From Symbiodinium natans (taxonomy: Eukaryota; Sar; Dinophyceae; Suessiales; Symbiodiniaceae): a stretch of DNA of 64,000 nt. The stretch lies in contig CAJNDS010002844.1 in NCBI GenBank assembly GCA_905221605.1, forward strand, positions 67,501 to 131,500, read 5' to 3'. Positions within the stretch are counted from its first letter, which is position 1; every line of letters starts with the position of its first letter. This document shows positions 39,610 to 49,645 of this stretch, piece after piece. The notes beneath the pieces were generated by a model. That model had not been told where the DNA came from. It saw only the letters and a list, made by a program, of their open reading frames with translations, and did no database searches. A program made the position numbers and the translations under genes.

Positions 39610-40300
39610 GGACGCGAGGCCTCCAAATGCTAGGATCAATGTTGGGTAAAGATGCCTCGATGCACTTCTTCAGGCATCTGTGGTGGCTTTTCTCGCAAAA
39701 TTGCTGGGGACGGCTTTCTGGTTGCGTTCGTTTGCTAGCCTTATTCACTTCACTCATCCGCAAATACGATTAGTAAAAGGGTTTTAGCTCACGGACGTAC
39801 CAACAACACGCTGAGACTGTGGATGAACAGGGTGAACGATGTCATCCTCAAAGTTGAACCAAGAACCCGCGTGTTAACAGGATTAAAGGAGCTCTGTTCT
39901 CTAGGGAATATAAGGCTTATGATTCGCGGGTTAACTGGCCTGAACGGTTGGGTCTTGGGGTGTACACCTTGGCAACTGCCGTTGACCCTCCTCCACTTGT
40001 GACAGCTGGCCTTGTAGCCGACACATTAGGTTTAGGCGTTAAGCGTATAGGTGGTGATTCGAGGAGAACGCGGATGTAACAGGAAGTGGGATGAAGCACC
40101 CAACACTCAGATCAAAAGCGGAATGGTCATGCGCGAAGAGCCACGGAACAGGGTGGATGGAGTCAAGAGTTACGGCAGCAAGAATCTGCGAGTCTCTGGT
40201 CTGAGTGCAATGGCTCAGGCACATACGAGACGCAAAGTTGAGGTCCGAATCCTAAATGAAAAGCAGTGACCTCTGCTTGGCACTGGCAAGCGACGCAGTA
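39610..40300. other. No gene recognised
   Basis: Unique sequence after the duplication. Short open frames on both strands (for example 40051-40269 plus, 40099-39917 minus) without persuasive coding character. Confidence 0.4.
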
Positions 40301-40304
40301 GATA

Positions 40305-40724
40305 ATGATCAACACCCAAGTCTTGAAACTTAGCCAAAGCCAACTGGACACAGTCCATGGCACTGTGCTGCCACAGCGAGCAGCTCATGTCTTGCTGAGT
40401 TTGTTTTTGGGGCCTGTCAAGTGGCCAGTGGATCCGAAAGGCTTTTCTCGCACGCTTCCCTTCAAGAGTTACCTTCTTATGCCTGCGTTGATTACGATGC
40501 TTTGCAGCCCCTTGACAGCACAAAAAACTAAAACCAGAGTCAGGAAGGACGACATGTACAGCATTCTAGAACACCGTAGGCTTTCTGGAGCTGCGAAGGC
40601 TTCATTGGGAGCTTGTCCAAGCTGCATGCAGTTCACCAGCAACTGGAATGCCAGTGTTCTAGATGTTCTAGCGGCTTACTTGGCGCAAAAGGTACTCGCA
40701 GCAACAGCAACCTGGCTTCGGTAG
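40305..40724 (+). CDS. Hypothetical protein, ATG-started frame, 139 codons
   Basis: Reads MINTQVLKLSQSQLD, TVHGTVLPQRAAHVLL, LLMPALITMLCSPLTA, KTKTRVRKDDMYSILE, HRRLSGAAKASLGACP and SVLDVLAAYLAQKVLA, stop TAG. The C-terminal half is the most convincing. An antisense frame at 40523-40215 is also open. Confidence 0.38.
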   Translation: MINTQVLKLSQSQLDTVHGTVLPQRAAHVLLSLFLGPVKWPVDPKGFSRTLPFKSYLLMPALITMLCSPLTAQKTKTRVRKDDMYSILEHRRLSGAAKASLGACPSCMQFTSNWNASVLDVLAAYLAQKVLAATATWLR

Positions 40725-41429
40725 CCAAGGCATGCTTGCATATCAGCATGTCAGAACCATCACAGTACACGGATCTCCAGAACTGCAACCCCCTGGAATG
40801 GTGCGCCTGAAGCCTCCGTCCATCAAGCAGAATCCAGCTTCAAGCCACAAGTTTGCAGACAGTGCTTGTTGGCTGGTGGCTTTGACTTTGTGATTCGCCT
40901 GGCTCAGAATCATGAGGAGGCCATGAGGAGTCCTTGCATGAGCAGACGCACGAGCTAAGCACGTCGTCTCGTTTCCGGGCCCCAGCTGTGCTCGCTGCAG
41001 CTCCGCTTTGGTCTGCTGAGACTGCCTGGTCCATCAAACGGCTACAGGGGGGTGCAGGAAGACAGACCATAGCCGCCATAGCCGTGGGCCGCACGATGAT
41101 CCTGCGAAGGACTTGTCGTGGTGCCTAAGACCTGACGGCGGTACGCCAGGCGATACGCCAGGATTCTGCGCGCACTTTTCTGCGGTTGAAGCCAGCAAGC
41201 GTGGACAGGTCGCATAGGGATGCTCAGCAAGCTGCAGGGGCCAAATTCAGCAGCAGAATCCAACCATAAACTCTGTAAGGCTACTCGTGGCTGCCAAACC
41301 TCCTGCCAAACCTCCTGGCTTTGAGTTTTCGGATTGGCTCGGGCTGCCCTGCGGATGGCCCCAGCCCTAACACGGCTTGTTGTTACAGACTGAGCTACAC
41401 AACATCCACTTGGATTCAGCGGAGTTGCC

Positions 41430-41858
41430 ATGAATGGCGCTGTGCAGACACATGGACTGTCGGGACTTACCTCACCTTGGCAATCACCATCCTGGGTTCA
41501 GGCTTTAAGGCTCATCAGCTGTGATGCATGCATGGGCAGTCTCTCATATGCGTCGGAAGTAGTTAGGGGCCTCAACAAACAGTCATTCTATGGGTGCCTG
41601 AAGTGGCAAATCAAGCTTCATGATGACAAACCCTTCCTCAACAAAATGGCATGGAGGGGTATACATCCCTGCGCTAAAAGTTTTCCTTGGGGAAAGCTGG
41701 ACGATTCAAGACCCCAGTGGTCTGGTCCTGTTCAAGGCCTTCAGGGCGCGAAGCAGTTGCAAGCTGCAGAAAAGGGTCAGCCACAGCTCAGCCACAGCCT
41801 TGCACACCCTGCCTCCCCTCTGGGCCTCTTTTCTGTGGCTGGGAGGTTGTGCTGTTAG
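41430..41858 (+). CDS. Possible coding frame, hypothetical
   Basis: 142 codons, with SYASEVVRGLNKQSFY, GCLKWQIKLHDDKPFL and AKQLQAAEKGQPQLSH. A second plus frame (41620-41898; YIPALKVFLGESWTIQ) overlaps and looks similar in quality, so a frameshift or a splice may lie near 41690. Confidence 0.33.
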   Translation: MNGAVQTHGLSGLTSPWQSPSWVQALRLISCDACMGSLSYASEVVRGLNKQSFYGCLKWQIKLHDDKPFLNKMAWRGIHPCAKSFPWGKLDDSRPQWSGPVQGLQGAKQLQAAEKGQPQLSHSLAHPASPLGLFSVAGRLCC

Positions 41859-42045
41859 CTTAAGCGCCCATGGAACCCTCGCGGGACAACCGTGTTGACT
41901 GCCCAGTGTTGCACCCTCGCTAGGCGTGGGGCACGATCGACAACCAAAGATGCCCGAAATGCAAGGAAGGCAGCCATGCCGGCAGCCAACATGGAATGGC
42001 TAGATTCTGGTCAGGAGCTCGGATGCTGAGCTTTGCTGCAGAGGC

Positions 42046-42273
42046 TTGACGGCCCTGACCTTAACCTCAAAACAAGGTTTGTCCAAACCAGCAGGTGAAG
42101 GACTTGGCTTTGGTTGGCAGGATGGCACGCCAGTGCGCTGCTCAGCGCCTCGCCGGGACAGCACTTTTGCCCAGTGTCTTTGTAGGACTCTGGAAAGCTA
42201 TGGTGCATGCGTGCAGGCAAGTGCATTCCCGCGGACGGCCGGTGATGGGCAGCAGCGATGCAGAGAGCTTTAA
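42046..42273 (+). CDS. Possible exon, hypothetical
   Basis: Plus frame with GLGFGWQDGTPVRCSA, RRDSTFAQCLCRTLES and GACVQASAFPRTAGDG before TAA. Overlaps a longer plus frame (42095-42508). Confidence 0.28.
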   Translation: MTALTLTSKQGLSKPAGEGLGFGWQDGTPVRCSAPRRDSTFAQCLCRTLESYGACVQASAFPRTAGDGQQRCREL

Positions 42274-42625
42274 TTGCGCGAGTGGGGATCCAGGTCCACA
42301 AACGACATCCTTAGTGCAGCGAGCTGCTTGGAAAATTCGCAACCTAAACTCCCAAACGCAATGTTGGAGCGGAACCGGCCCCATTACTTTCAAGAACTTT
42401 CAACTCTGCACTCATGCTACAGAAAATGGCCGAACCTGCCACGCGCTGTGCGCAGCCCTGGCTGCAGTGCCAAGTCAGAAGGACCCGAAGGACGTCAGGC
42501 GTCCTTGACAACGAACCTTAAGCAACTGGTCAGGGCTAAGCGGGCTGCTCTGTTACTCCGGGCTCTCTTAAGTCCTTTGTCCTCTTGCGTAAGTCGGGAT
42601 CCGACTTGGTGAACCGGCCAACTGC

Positions 42626-43087
42626 TTGTCCCTGCACCGGCAAAAGGCTCCGAGCATTACAATTGCGTCAGAAGGAGCCCTTCTTTGCAGCGACCCCCTG
42701 ATGCCACGAAACACCCGGCAAGGAGGGGTGATCACACCTGCCACTGTTCAACTCAAGATGCTGCGACTCTCGCGAAATCGCAATGGTCTCTTCTTTGCCT
42801 GGTGTACGGGAAAGGACCGCCAACCCGGCGAGTTAGTCTTGGAGTGCTGCGTCTGCGTGCGGTTGCGGATGGCCGGAAACCGTGTTCGGGAGAGCCGATT
42901 CACATCACCCGCTGGAATTTCTGCGAAGCTGGATTTGGCGGGGCCCTGGCGCGCCAGTGACTTCGGACCTCTTGCTCGGTGGCAGACCACCCTACACCAT
43001 GATGCCAAAGGGCGCCTGGCGTTTCGCACCAGGCCGGAAAGCTCTCTTACGTCTCTAGCGCATCTCCAGGAGATGCTGCTCGGCTAG
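42626..43087 (+). CDS. Hypothetical protein frame, 153 codons
   Basis: Reads ITIASEGALLCSDPLM, TPATVQLKMLRLSRNR, NGLFFAWCTGKDRQPG, ELVLECCVCVRLRMAG, RESRFTSPAGISAKLD and LTSLAHLQEMLLG, stop TAG. Balanced residue use and high third-position GC over the second half. No ATG near the start, so probably an internal or terminal exon. No family recognised. Confidence 0.4.
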   Translation: MSLHRQKAPSITIASEGALLCSDPLMPRNTRQGGVITPATVQLKMLRLSRNRNGLFFAWCTGKDRQPGELVLECCVCVRLRMAGNRVRESRFTSPAGISAKLDLAGPWRASDFGPLARWQTTLHHDAKGRLAFRTRPESSLTSLAHLQEMLLG

Positions 43088-43239
43088 CTGCACGAGAGTG
43101 AGAGCGATTCCTCGATCTACAAAGCCCAAAGCCCGCCCTTTTCCCAAACCAGGGCAATGATGAGCCCTGGTTCCGCACCACCTTGCGGAATGCCACGGGG
43201 TCCAACCAGCAGCATAGGTTTTCAAGAGTGTCTTGAAAC

Positions 43240-43676
43240 ATGGCCCTTGTGTCCTAAACCCTTTTAAAACCTAGACCCCTAAACATCCCCTAAACTATTG
43301 TCCTTGTGCAGCGCAGTGAAGTCTGCCATCGAATGCCGCTGGTCAATCGGCACATCTCAATCATGCAGCCTCATGCAGCCTCGTCCACAGACCGTTGTGG
43401 AATCAGCGCAGGGCCTCAAGGGAGGCAACCAATGCAGTGACACCCTTCCCGTGGGCTATTGTAAAACGCGGTAAACAAGGTTGCAGGTGATGCTACTGCT
43501 TTTGCAATTACTTGCAGAAGTGCCGGGATACCCGAACTGAGCCCACTGGTGTGCTTGAGGCAGGTTTCCTCTTTTCACGCAAGTCTTCGGGGTCAGAGTC
43601 TTACACAAGAGCGCCGGAAGCATGAGTAGATGATACCGAACGCCATCGAACGCCTCAACAAGCATCATTTCTTCCA
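43240..43676. other. No clear gene
   Basis: C-rich telomere-like words at 43255-43300 (CCTAAACCC, CCCCTAAACATCC), a TCATGCAGCC tandem duplication at about 43362-43381, then a weak minus frame 43707-43456. Confidence 0.4.
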
Positions 43677-43747
43677 GTGCCCATGAAAGCAGGGCCAGCA
43701 CGGCCAAGGATCCCGGTGTCTGAATTCCAAGCCTTCATGATCTTCAT

Positions 43748-44104
43748 GTGTCAAAGCCTCTCACCTCCTCCGCCTCCTCCCTCCAAACCGAAACCCGGAG
43801 CCCGGAGAGCCCGGAGAGCCCGGAGAGCCCGGAGAGCCCAACCCCAACAGCCCCAACGGCCCCAACGGCCCCAACGGCCCCAACGGCCCCTGCAAGGCTG
43901 TTGCCGTGGAGCTCAGATCCTCAGGGTGGCTTGGGATGGCTCGGGATGGCTTCGGGATGGCTTCGGGATGGCTTCGGGGTTTTATGGGGCTTTGCAGGCC
44001 TCAGCTTGCAAACCTCCAGGATGGCAAGGCCGCCTGAGCCCAAAATCACCTGCGAAGGCAAATCTGGGAACTGCCTGCGGAGCACAGTTTCATTAGACAG
44101 CTAG
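43748..44104 (+). CDS. PES / TAP repeat-containing frame
   Basis: Two adjacent 9-base tandem repeats, GGAGAGCCC (about 43803-43840) and CCCCAACGG (about 43850-43887), encode SPESPESPESPESP then TPTAPTAPTAPTAP. A third repeat, GGGATGGCTTC (about 43929-43978), follows. The non-repeat tail (PKITCEGKSGNCLRST) is mildly protein-like. May be only stacked simple repeats. Confidence 0.35.
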   Translation: MSKPLTSSASSLQTETRSPESPESPESPESPTPTAPTAPTAPTAPTAPARLLPWSSDPQGGLGWLGMASGWLRDGFGVLWGFAGLSLQTSRMARPPEPKITCEGKSGNCLRSTVSLDS

Positions 44105-44614
44105 GGGCAGCTGCGAGGGCAGCTGAGTGGCTTAAGGCGTTTTAAGAGTTTTCAGGGCTTTAGGACACTTTAGGGTGAAAGCCTGGACTCGAAGGTCCCA
44201 CGGACTTGGCTGCGCGGCTCCCCGCAAATGCAGCAATCATCGAAGGAAGCACCTGGGAGCAGGACAGCCTACAGGGCCTACAGTGTGCCGACAGCCCACG
44301 AAGGCAAGCTCTCCAGCGTTGAAACATGCGCTTCTCGTCGCTGCGACTTGCACCCCTTGGAGAGATAGGTCAGATAGGAGAGTCTCGAGACTCCCGACAC
44401 CGTCACCCGCGTCAGTAAGAGGGTTGATGCAGCCAGCCGGTCGCACGTATCTCGGTGTTCCAGAACTGGGAAGAGGGGCAGCCACGAGCAGGTGCTGTTC
44501 GTCCTATCAGACATCGCTTCCATGTGAGATCCAAATGTCCGAAATTTGCTGGTGACTGTGCCGCAGGAAAATGCAAGACGTGCCTCAGAGCCTCCAACCC
44601 GCACACTGTGAAAG

Positions 44615-44851
44615 TTGGAAGGAAAAGTTTCTATTGTTGAATCGGCCCAGCCCAATTTCCATCTTGGTGTCAAGCAAGTGCAGGCCGGTGCGGACTGCTG
44701 GGGAGATGACGCAGGTTACGAGGTGCTGAAGCACAAGTCTCGGCGACTTGCTGAACTTCGTTTCTGTTTGCACCTAAAGCGTGCAAGATTCCAATTTCGA
44801 CATCCCCAACACTTAAACGGAACATGGATACAACCCCAGACTCCCTCCTAG
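44615..44851 (+). CDS. Coding-like exon, hypothetical
   Basis: Reads ESAQPNFHLGVKQVQA, GADCWGDDAGYEVLKH, KSRRLAELRFCLHLKR and FRHPQHLNGTWIQPQT, stop TAG. Good coding composition, no ATG at the start; a plausible acceptor lies upstream. Confidence 0.4.
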   Translation: MEGKVSIVESAQPNFHLGVKQVQAGADCWGDDAGYEVLKHKSRRLAELRFCLHLKRARFQFRHPQHLNGTWIQPQTPS

Positions 44852-44887
44852 ACTCAAGAGACCCTAAATCCGAAATCCCAGCTCGGA

Positions 44888-45148
44888 TTGTCTCAAGCTG
44901 TCAGGCTGCCTCAAAATGCCCGTTCGGGTCTTGGGCCCTGTGGCATGGCACAAGCACAACTTGAGAGCTTTGTGGAAAGACAAAACCGACTTCTTTTTGG
45001 TATCTGTATTGTTGTCAAAGGTCAAGGTAAAAGTCACTGCCGAGCTTCAGGCGGCCTCGCTCCGATTGATACAAAGCCCCGGCAATGTGAGTGTGCCCAG
45101 CCAGCCCCTTGCTCCATGATCAGCCTCCTAAAGGTTCAAATGGTTTAG
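44888..45148 (+). CDS. Possible exon, hypothetical
   Basis: 86 codons, with GMAQAQLESFVERQNR, LLFGICIVVKGQGKSH and PIDTKPRQCECAQPAP. Directly followed by G-rich telomere-like words at 45150-45195, as is typical of introns in this window. Confidence 0.35.
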   Translation: MSQAVRLPQNARSGLGPCGMAQAQLESFVERQNRLLFGICIVVKGQGKSHCRASGGLAPIDTKPRQCECAQPAPCSMISLLKVQMV

Positions 45149-45200
45149 CCTTTAAGGTGTTTTAGGGGTTTAGGTTGGGTTTCGGGTTTAGGGTCGAAGC

Positions 45201-45608
45201 ATGATGGAGGAGAGTCGCCTCGACTTCCGGCAACCTCCTCCTGCATTGTCAGCACTTGCATGGCCGGAAAATCTAAGTGCCTATGCGCATACCTGCAAAG
45301 GTGCCTCACGATGCTGCGCACTTCTGCAGAATGTGCCCACACCTGAATCTGGACGTAAAAAGCTGCAGGAAATCAGAATTCAGGACGGGGCTGCTGTATT
45401 TGCTGGAATTTTGCGTGTGAGTGAGAACAAACCTCCAACTCCAACGTGCGTTACAATTGTAGTTGCTAGGTTTGAAGTGCTCAAAGCATCCGCAACCCTG
45501 GCTACCGAAGATGTGATTACGCTGTGCTATGTCCAGCTTCACCAGTTGAACTGCCACGCCTCTCCCCCTTCCCTCACCCACGGCGGCACCTCGCGTTCTG
45601 AGCTGTGA
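45201..45608 (+). CDS. Hypothetical protein, ATG-started frame, 135 codons
   Basis: Starts ATG ATG GAG GAG. Reads MMEESRLDFRQPPPAL, SALAWPENLSAYAHTC, GRKKLQEIRIQDGAAV, FAGILRVSENKPPTPT, CVTIVVARFEVLKASA and TEDVITLCYVQLHQLN before TGA. Among the best intact frames in the window: alternating hydrophobic/polar residues suggest beta-rich folding. Preceded by telomere-like DNA, so the ATG could also lie within an exon. Family unknown. Confidence 0.45.
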   Translation: MMEESRLDFRQPPPALSALAWPENLSAYAHTCKGASRCCALLQNVPTPESGRKKLQEIRIQDGAAVFAGILRVSENKPPTPTCVTIVVARFEVLKASATLATEDVITLCYVQLHQLNCHASPPSLTHGGTSRSEL

Positions 45609-45785
45609 AGATCGGCAACGAAGGAGGCGCCACGCAGATCGTCCTCCCTTGTTTCCGTTGTTCCATAACAACACCGTGTCAGCACTGCCGATGCAGATCT
45701 CAGGCAACATTGGATTCCTCAGCGACGAAAACCCCGGGACTTCGCATGAGCCCTGGGGGCGGCGAACAAAGGAAGCCGTCTGCAC

Positions 45786-46148
45786 GTGGCCCCGTGTCAG
45801 CCGCATGGTCGGAAGCAGCCCTCAACTCGAAACCCTTCATCCGGGTGCCTTGAGTCCTCGTCTCTCGTTAGGAACAAAGCAGACCCTGCGCCAAGCCCTC
45901 TACGTTTGACATCTTCGGGATGTGCGCAGTCAGCAATGTACCTTTCGCAAAGAGATCTTTGGTATCTTTGCCTAGCCAATGGTACCCTAGATATATTTAG
46001 GTACCTCAAACTCCTAAAGCTTATTTGTCTACTAGGGACCAAAAGGGGATCAGAATCTGGGCAGCCACTAGTGTCGGTGCAGAGCTGCCTCGGAGCCGCC
46101 AGATTCTGCTCCAGGGCACACCGCTGTGCAGTATGTTGGCGAATCTGA
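45786..46148 (+). CDS. Possible coding frame, hypothetical
   Basis: 120 codons, with AMYLSQRDLWYLCLAN, GTLDIFRYLKLLKLIC and SGQPLVSVQSCLGAAR. The first third (S/P/R-rich) is weak. Confidence 0.3.
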   Translation: MAPCQPHGRKQPSTRNPSSGCLESSSLVRNKADPAPSPLRLTSSGCAQSAMYLSQRDLWYLCLANGTLDIFRYLKLLKLICLLGTKRGSESGQPLVSVQSCLGAARFCSRAHRCAVCWRI

Positions 46149-46176
46149 ACTGCTAGGTCTGCTAGGTCTGCTAGGT
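46148..46176. repeat. CTGCTAGGT tandem repeat
   Basis: Three copies of a 9-base unit. Confidence 0.9.
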
Positions 46177-46449
46177 GCAGGGTTGGAAGTCACAAAGTTG
46201 CACACATACATTGTGCATCGCCGCATGACGTTCTTAAAATACAAGGTTACGCTGGCTACCTTGCAGAGGTGCTGAAACCTCATGAGTTCTCATGCACGCG
46301 GCCCATTCTAGGTCTCTCGGTTTGGTAAAACACTGAGGTGTCGCAGGTTACGAGGCAGTCTGGGGAAGACTCGGCGTGTTCGATGCCTTGCAAAGGCTGG
46401 AGTGATGGAAAGAATCCACGAAGAGTTCTGTTTTCTGTTGCACCAAGAA

Positions 46450-46650
46450 GTGCGTGGATGCGCATAGGTAGGGGGTAACGGGTAGAGGGTAGGGGCCAGG
46501 GGGTCTGAGCTGAGCGGTGGCGAAGGGCAGTGGGGTGAATGGGGCGGAGGGCGGTGTGGGTGCGGAGGGCGGTGAGGGCGCGGGCGTGTGTTGGAGCCCT
46601 TTAAACAACACGAAACTGGGTAGGTGGGTCGGCAGGAGGTAGGGGGTGGG
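46450..46650. repeat. GGGCGG / GGTAGG low-complexity tract
   Basis: G-rich purine-pyrimidine words (GGGTAGAGGGTAGGGG, GGCGGAGGGCGGTG) repeated irregularly; gives a proline-rich minus frame that is not taken as coding. Confidence 0.6.
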
Positions 46651-46995
46651 TACTCAGGCGCAAGCAGCTGCCAGCTAAGCTGAGGCTTGCAAACCTTGCG
46701 GAGCTGGATCACTGCTTCAAGTCTGTGCCCATAGGGCGCTTGGTCCTCACAGACGGAGCCACAGAAAGAGCACAAGAAAAGGATGAGAAGTTTTTTGAAG
46801 AGCCTTCAGGACGATGAGCTGCGTTTTGCACTGCGCCTGAAGGAGAACTCACTGCTTCCAACAATGAAGACCTTAGTCCTAGATGCCTGCGGAACACCGC
46901 CTAGAGTGCCTCGGAGGGACAACTCCACACTTTTCACGCGTGGCCAGCTAAGACAAGCAGAGCCCCACAGGTCAGCACTGCAAATATATACCTAG
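46650..46995 (+). pseudogene. Coding-like exon broken by a T-run frameshift
   Basis: First frame reads RRKQLPAKLRLANLAE, LDHCFKSVPIGRLVL and TDGATERAQEKDEKF, then stops soon after the T6 run at 46791-46796. The second frame continues SLQDDELRFALRLKEN, SLLPTMKTLVLDACG. One T fewer would join them. Same kind of break as at 13.5 kb. Protein helical and charged, unknown. Later codons (to 46995) are less certain. Confidence 0.5.
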
Positions 46996-47004
46996 CATAT
47001 AGTC

Positions 47005-47373
47005 TTGCACCCACAAAAAAAACTCACCTTTGCCCTTTTTCGAGGCACCGTTGGTACTCCAGACACCCGCAGGGTCAACCGCATGCTCCCGGTCAGCTGC
47101 GCCAGGCGCCAACCCTTCATGTCGAACGTCCAGAGCTGGGAGACCGACGCTGCCAAGAATGGAACGTCCGAGTTTCCCGCAGCATTTCCAACATCCAAAC
47201 GCTTCCTAGGGACGGTGCTTCGGCATGAAAGACTTGCAACAGAGTGGGCACGCCTGGAATCGTTGGCCAAGGCCCAGGGTGGACTTGAGAATTCGAGCTC
47301 CCTGCTCAGAATTCTTTCAACGCTACTTAAAGGTCTTAGGGCCATGAAGGACGGGACGGGGCTCCACCAGTGA
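47005..47373 (+). CDS. Coding-like frame, 122 codons, hypothetical
   Basis: Reads RRQPFMSNVQSWETDA, AKNGTSEFPAAFPTSK, RFLGTVLRHERLATEW, ARLESLAKAQGGLENS and SLLRILSTLLKGLRAM, stop TGA. The second half is strongly helical and high in third-position GC. Likely same gene as the broken exon at 46.65-46.99 kb. Confidence 0.48.
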   Translation: MHPQKKLTFALFRGTVGTPDTRRVNRMLPVSCARRQPFMSNVQSWETDAAKNGTSEFPAAFPTSKRFLGTVLRHERLATEWARLESLAKAQGGLENSSSLLRILSTLLKGLRAMKDGTGLHQ

Positions 47374-47462
47374 GAAAAGGCCGAGACGTTGTAAGTGCCC
47401 GAAACTCCGATTTCAAGGCCAGCACTTTGCGGCAAACACGAACTTGTTGAAGTGTACGTCGT

Positions 47463-47864
47463 ATGACACACCTCGGGGAGCCTGGTTTCGCAAGATGTGG
47501 TGCCCTTGGCCTCGATGCAAAACTGGCATGCCAGCAAAAGACCATGAGGATCCCCATCGTGTTAGGACTAGGGGGTTGGAAAATGGAGCTGCCAATGCCT
47601 GGCGTCACTGGGAGCTGTCATCGCTACGAGACTCCGCAACTCCGGCACCTCACATGGTTGACCAACGTCAGGACACACAGGCGAGAAAGGAAAATGGATC
47701 TTCATGCGCCGAGGGTCCTGCCAGCCGTTAAACTTGAGCCTCACTGCCAGACAAACCCAAAAATGGAGCCGGATATTGGCACATTAGGACCCGCGACCCT
47801 GCCTCCCTCCATTTACAAAAGTGGGGGATCCCTGAGACCGCCGCGGAGGCTGCAGGGGCACTAG
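47463..47864 (+). CDS. Coding-like frame, 133 codons, hypothetical
   Basis: Contains GLDAKLACQQKTMRIP, IVLGLGGWKMELPMPG, PQLRHLTWLTNVRTHR, RERKMDLHAPRVLPAV and TNPKMEPDIGTLGPAT. Follows the frame above on the same strand. The first 60 bases overlap the element shared with 38.2 kb. Confidence 0.38.
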   Translation: MTHLGEPGFARCGALGLDAKLACQQKTMRIPIVLGLGGWKMELPMPGVTGSCHRYETPQLRHLTWLTNVRTHRRERKMDLHAPRVLPAVKLEPHCQTNPKMEPDIGTLGPATLPPSIYKSGGSLRPPRRLQGH

Positions 47865-48299
47865 CGTGCCTGTGCGGAGCATGAGGTTCCCACGGATGTA
47901 CAGAGTTTCTGGCATGCCGACAGCAGCATCACACTCCGGCCTACAGCACCCGCAGCACAGTTTCAGAGTTGGGGGCACATGCCGCATGGGCGTTTAAAGG
48001 GTCGAGTATGGAAGCTGCACAGCAAGACCGGGTTGTGGGCCCTCTTGCGCGAAGTTACGGTGCTTCGGGTTTGGGGTTGCATACACTGTGTTTCTGCCCG
48101 CGGCAAATTCACTTTTCAAACGGCAGTCACGCGGCACGCGGGCCCTTCCGACCGCAATCCATAAAGGGGGGGATGAGGGGCAACGCCGGTCGGCACTCAC
48201 CTGTTTGCATCTGTAGCGATTTCTGGGCCAAGCATTCTAAGCATTCCGCCATACCAGACGCCGACAGCATCTTTCTGCCTGCAAAAAGATTTTGGAGTT

Positions 48300-48803
48300 T
48301 TGAGTCTTTGGCTTAGGGTTCAGGTTTTAGGGGGGCCTTGCGAGCAAACGCCGCGCTTCTCCCTGGCTCCACATACTAACCACTTTCGAAACAGAACGGC
48401 AAGTCGGAGCTCATACGAATGTGCCCGTGAGCACAGGCTGATTCCCGGGCTCGCACGGGTACATCCACTTAGACAGAGCAAGCTTTACCGCAGGAACCTC
48501 TATGTTCAAAGAACGAAACTGCAGTCACTCGGCAAGCAAGAAACCATTCTGCCAAAGAGCCTTCCTCGCAGCTTTGGCAGGTTTCCAGTTTGTCGGGCGT
48601 GCTTTTGCGCCAACAGGGATCCTGATCGAAACGTCAGGGATGGAGCGCAGACTCGACGGCGATGTGCAAGTTCAAGAGGTGTCATCATTGTCATCCTCTT
48701 GAGAGCATCCCCTGCCTCTCAGGCAGGTATACGGGAGCTTCCAATCATCGGGGGCCCATACAGCTGGCTCCCAAAATCTCCCAAACGAACAGAGAGCCAC
48801 TGA
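48300..48803 (+). CDS. Possible basic protein frame, 167 codons
   Basis: Plus frame with ECAREHRLIPGLARVH, LRQSKLYRRNLYVQRT, KLQSLGKQETILPKSL and GVIIVILLRASPASQA. Arg-rich; length alone is near the chance expectation for one window. Confidence 0.3.
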   Translation: MSLWLRVQVLGGPCEQTPRFSLAPHTNHFRNRTASRSSYECAREHRLIPGLARVHPLRQSKLYRRNLYVQRTKLQSLGKQETILPKSLPRSFGRFPVCRACFCANRDPDRNVRDGAQTRRRCASSRGVIIVILLRASPASQAGIRELPIIGGPYSWLPKSPKRTESH

Positions 48804-49072
48804 AGCAGGACCACAAGGACCCCTGAAGAAAGGCCTCTGATTCAATGCAACCCCCGTACTCGCGTCGGAAAATGAAAGAATGCATGATCGGAACCGCCGC
48901 CTTTCAGATCTCCATGACTTCCACAGAGCAACTTGGCAGCACAGGCGCGCAGTTTGGGGTTTAAAAAGATGCTTGAAGTTTCGGCAAGTCAGGCAGCGTC
49001 TTCAATGGGAGGGGCACGTGGGCCGGTAAGACTGCGGCTGATCCATTTCGGCTTTGAAAGCCGACCTACCTG

Positions 49073-49417
49073 ATGTTCTGTGGTTGCAGTGCTGCTCAAG
49101 TACTGGCCCTTCCCGAGCTCGTGCAGCAACACAGCGGCGGCGTCCGGAAGCTTCAATCTAGAGGATTTGTTCAGAAGTTCGGGGAGGCTCAACTAGGGCG
49201 CGTTCGCGCGTTGTGGGTTTCGAAGGCGTATAGCATTCAGGAGTTTGGTAGGATTCAAGTGCTTGGTGTTGGTCTGCACAGACTGACAACGCTCGTGTAC
49301 AGCGAGCTTAGCGGTTCTTGTTGCTTTGTACTACGTTTTGCTGATACTTGCGACTGCCGCTGCACGCGGAAGAAGTGGGCGCTTTTGGATAATCGCTTGT
49401 GGATGGCAAGGAACTGA
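49073..49417 (+). CDS. Hypothetical protein, ATG-started frame, 114 codons
   Basis: Reads MFCGCSAAQVLALPEL, VQQHSGGVRKLQSRGF, VQKFGEAQLGRVRALW, AYSIQEFGRIQVLGVG and RLTTLVYSELSGSCCF, ending MARN and TGA. Cysteine pairs near both ends (CGC, CDCRC). A plausible intact small gene or exon; unknown family. Confidence 0.4.
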   Translation: MFCGCSAAQVLALPELVQQHSGGVRKLQSRGFVQKFGEAQLGRVRALWVSKAYSIQEFGRIQVLGVGLHRLTTLVYSELSGSCCFVLRFADTCDCRCTRKKWALLDNRLWMARN

Positions 49418-49645
49418 GTAACGGGCACACACGCGCTCCTGCCTTGTAAGTGAAGTGGTCGACCAACAGGAACTGTAATGTGCAAACACCCCCAGTGGGT
49501 AAGTAAGGGAGGAGCCAGAAAACCTAGAATGTGTGATTGTTTGCAAGCCCCCAACTCAGCGCACCACAGCAGCCAGGAATTATTTGCTGTTGAGCTTGCC
49601 GTCTAGGATACAATTTCCACGCTCCCACAAATCCGAAGGTACTAC

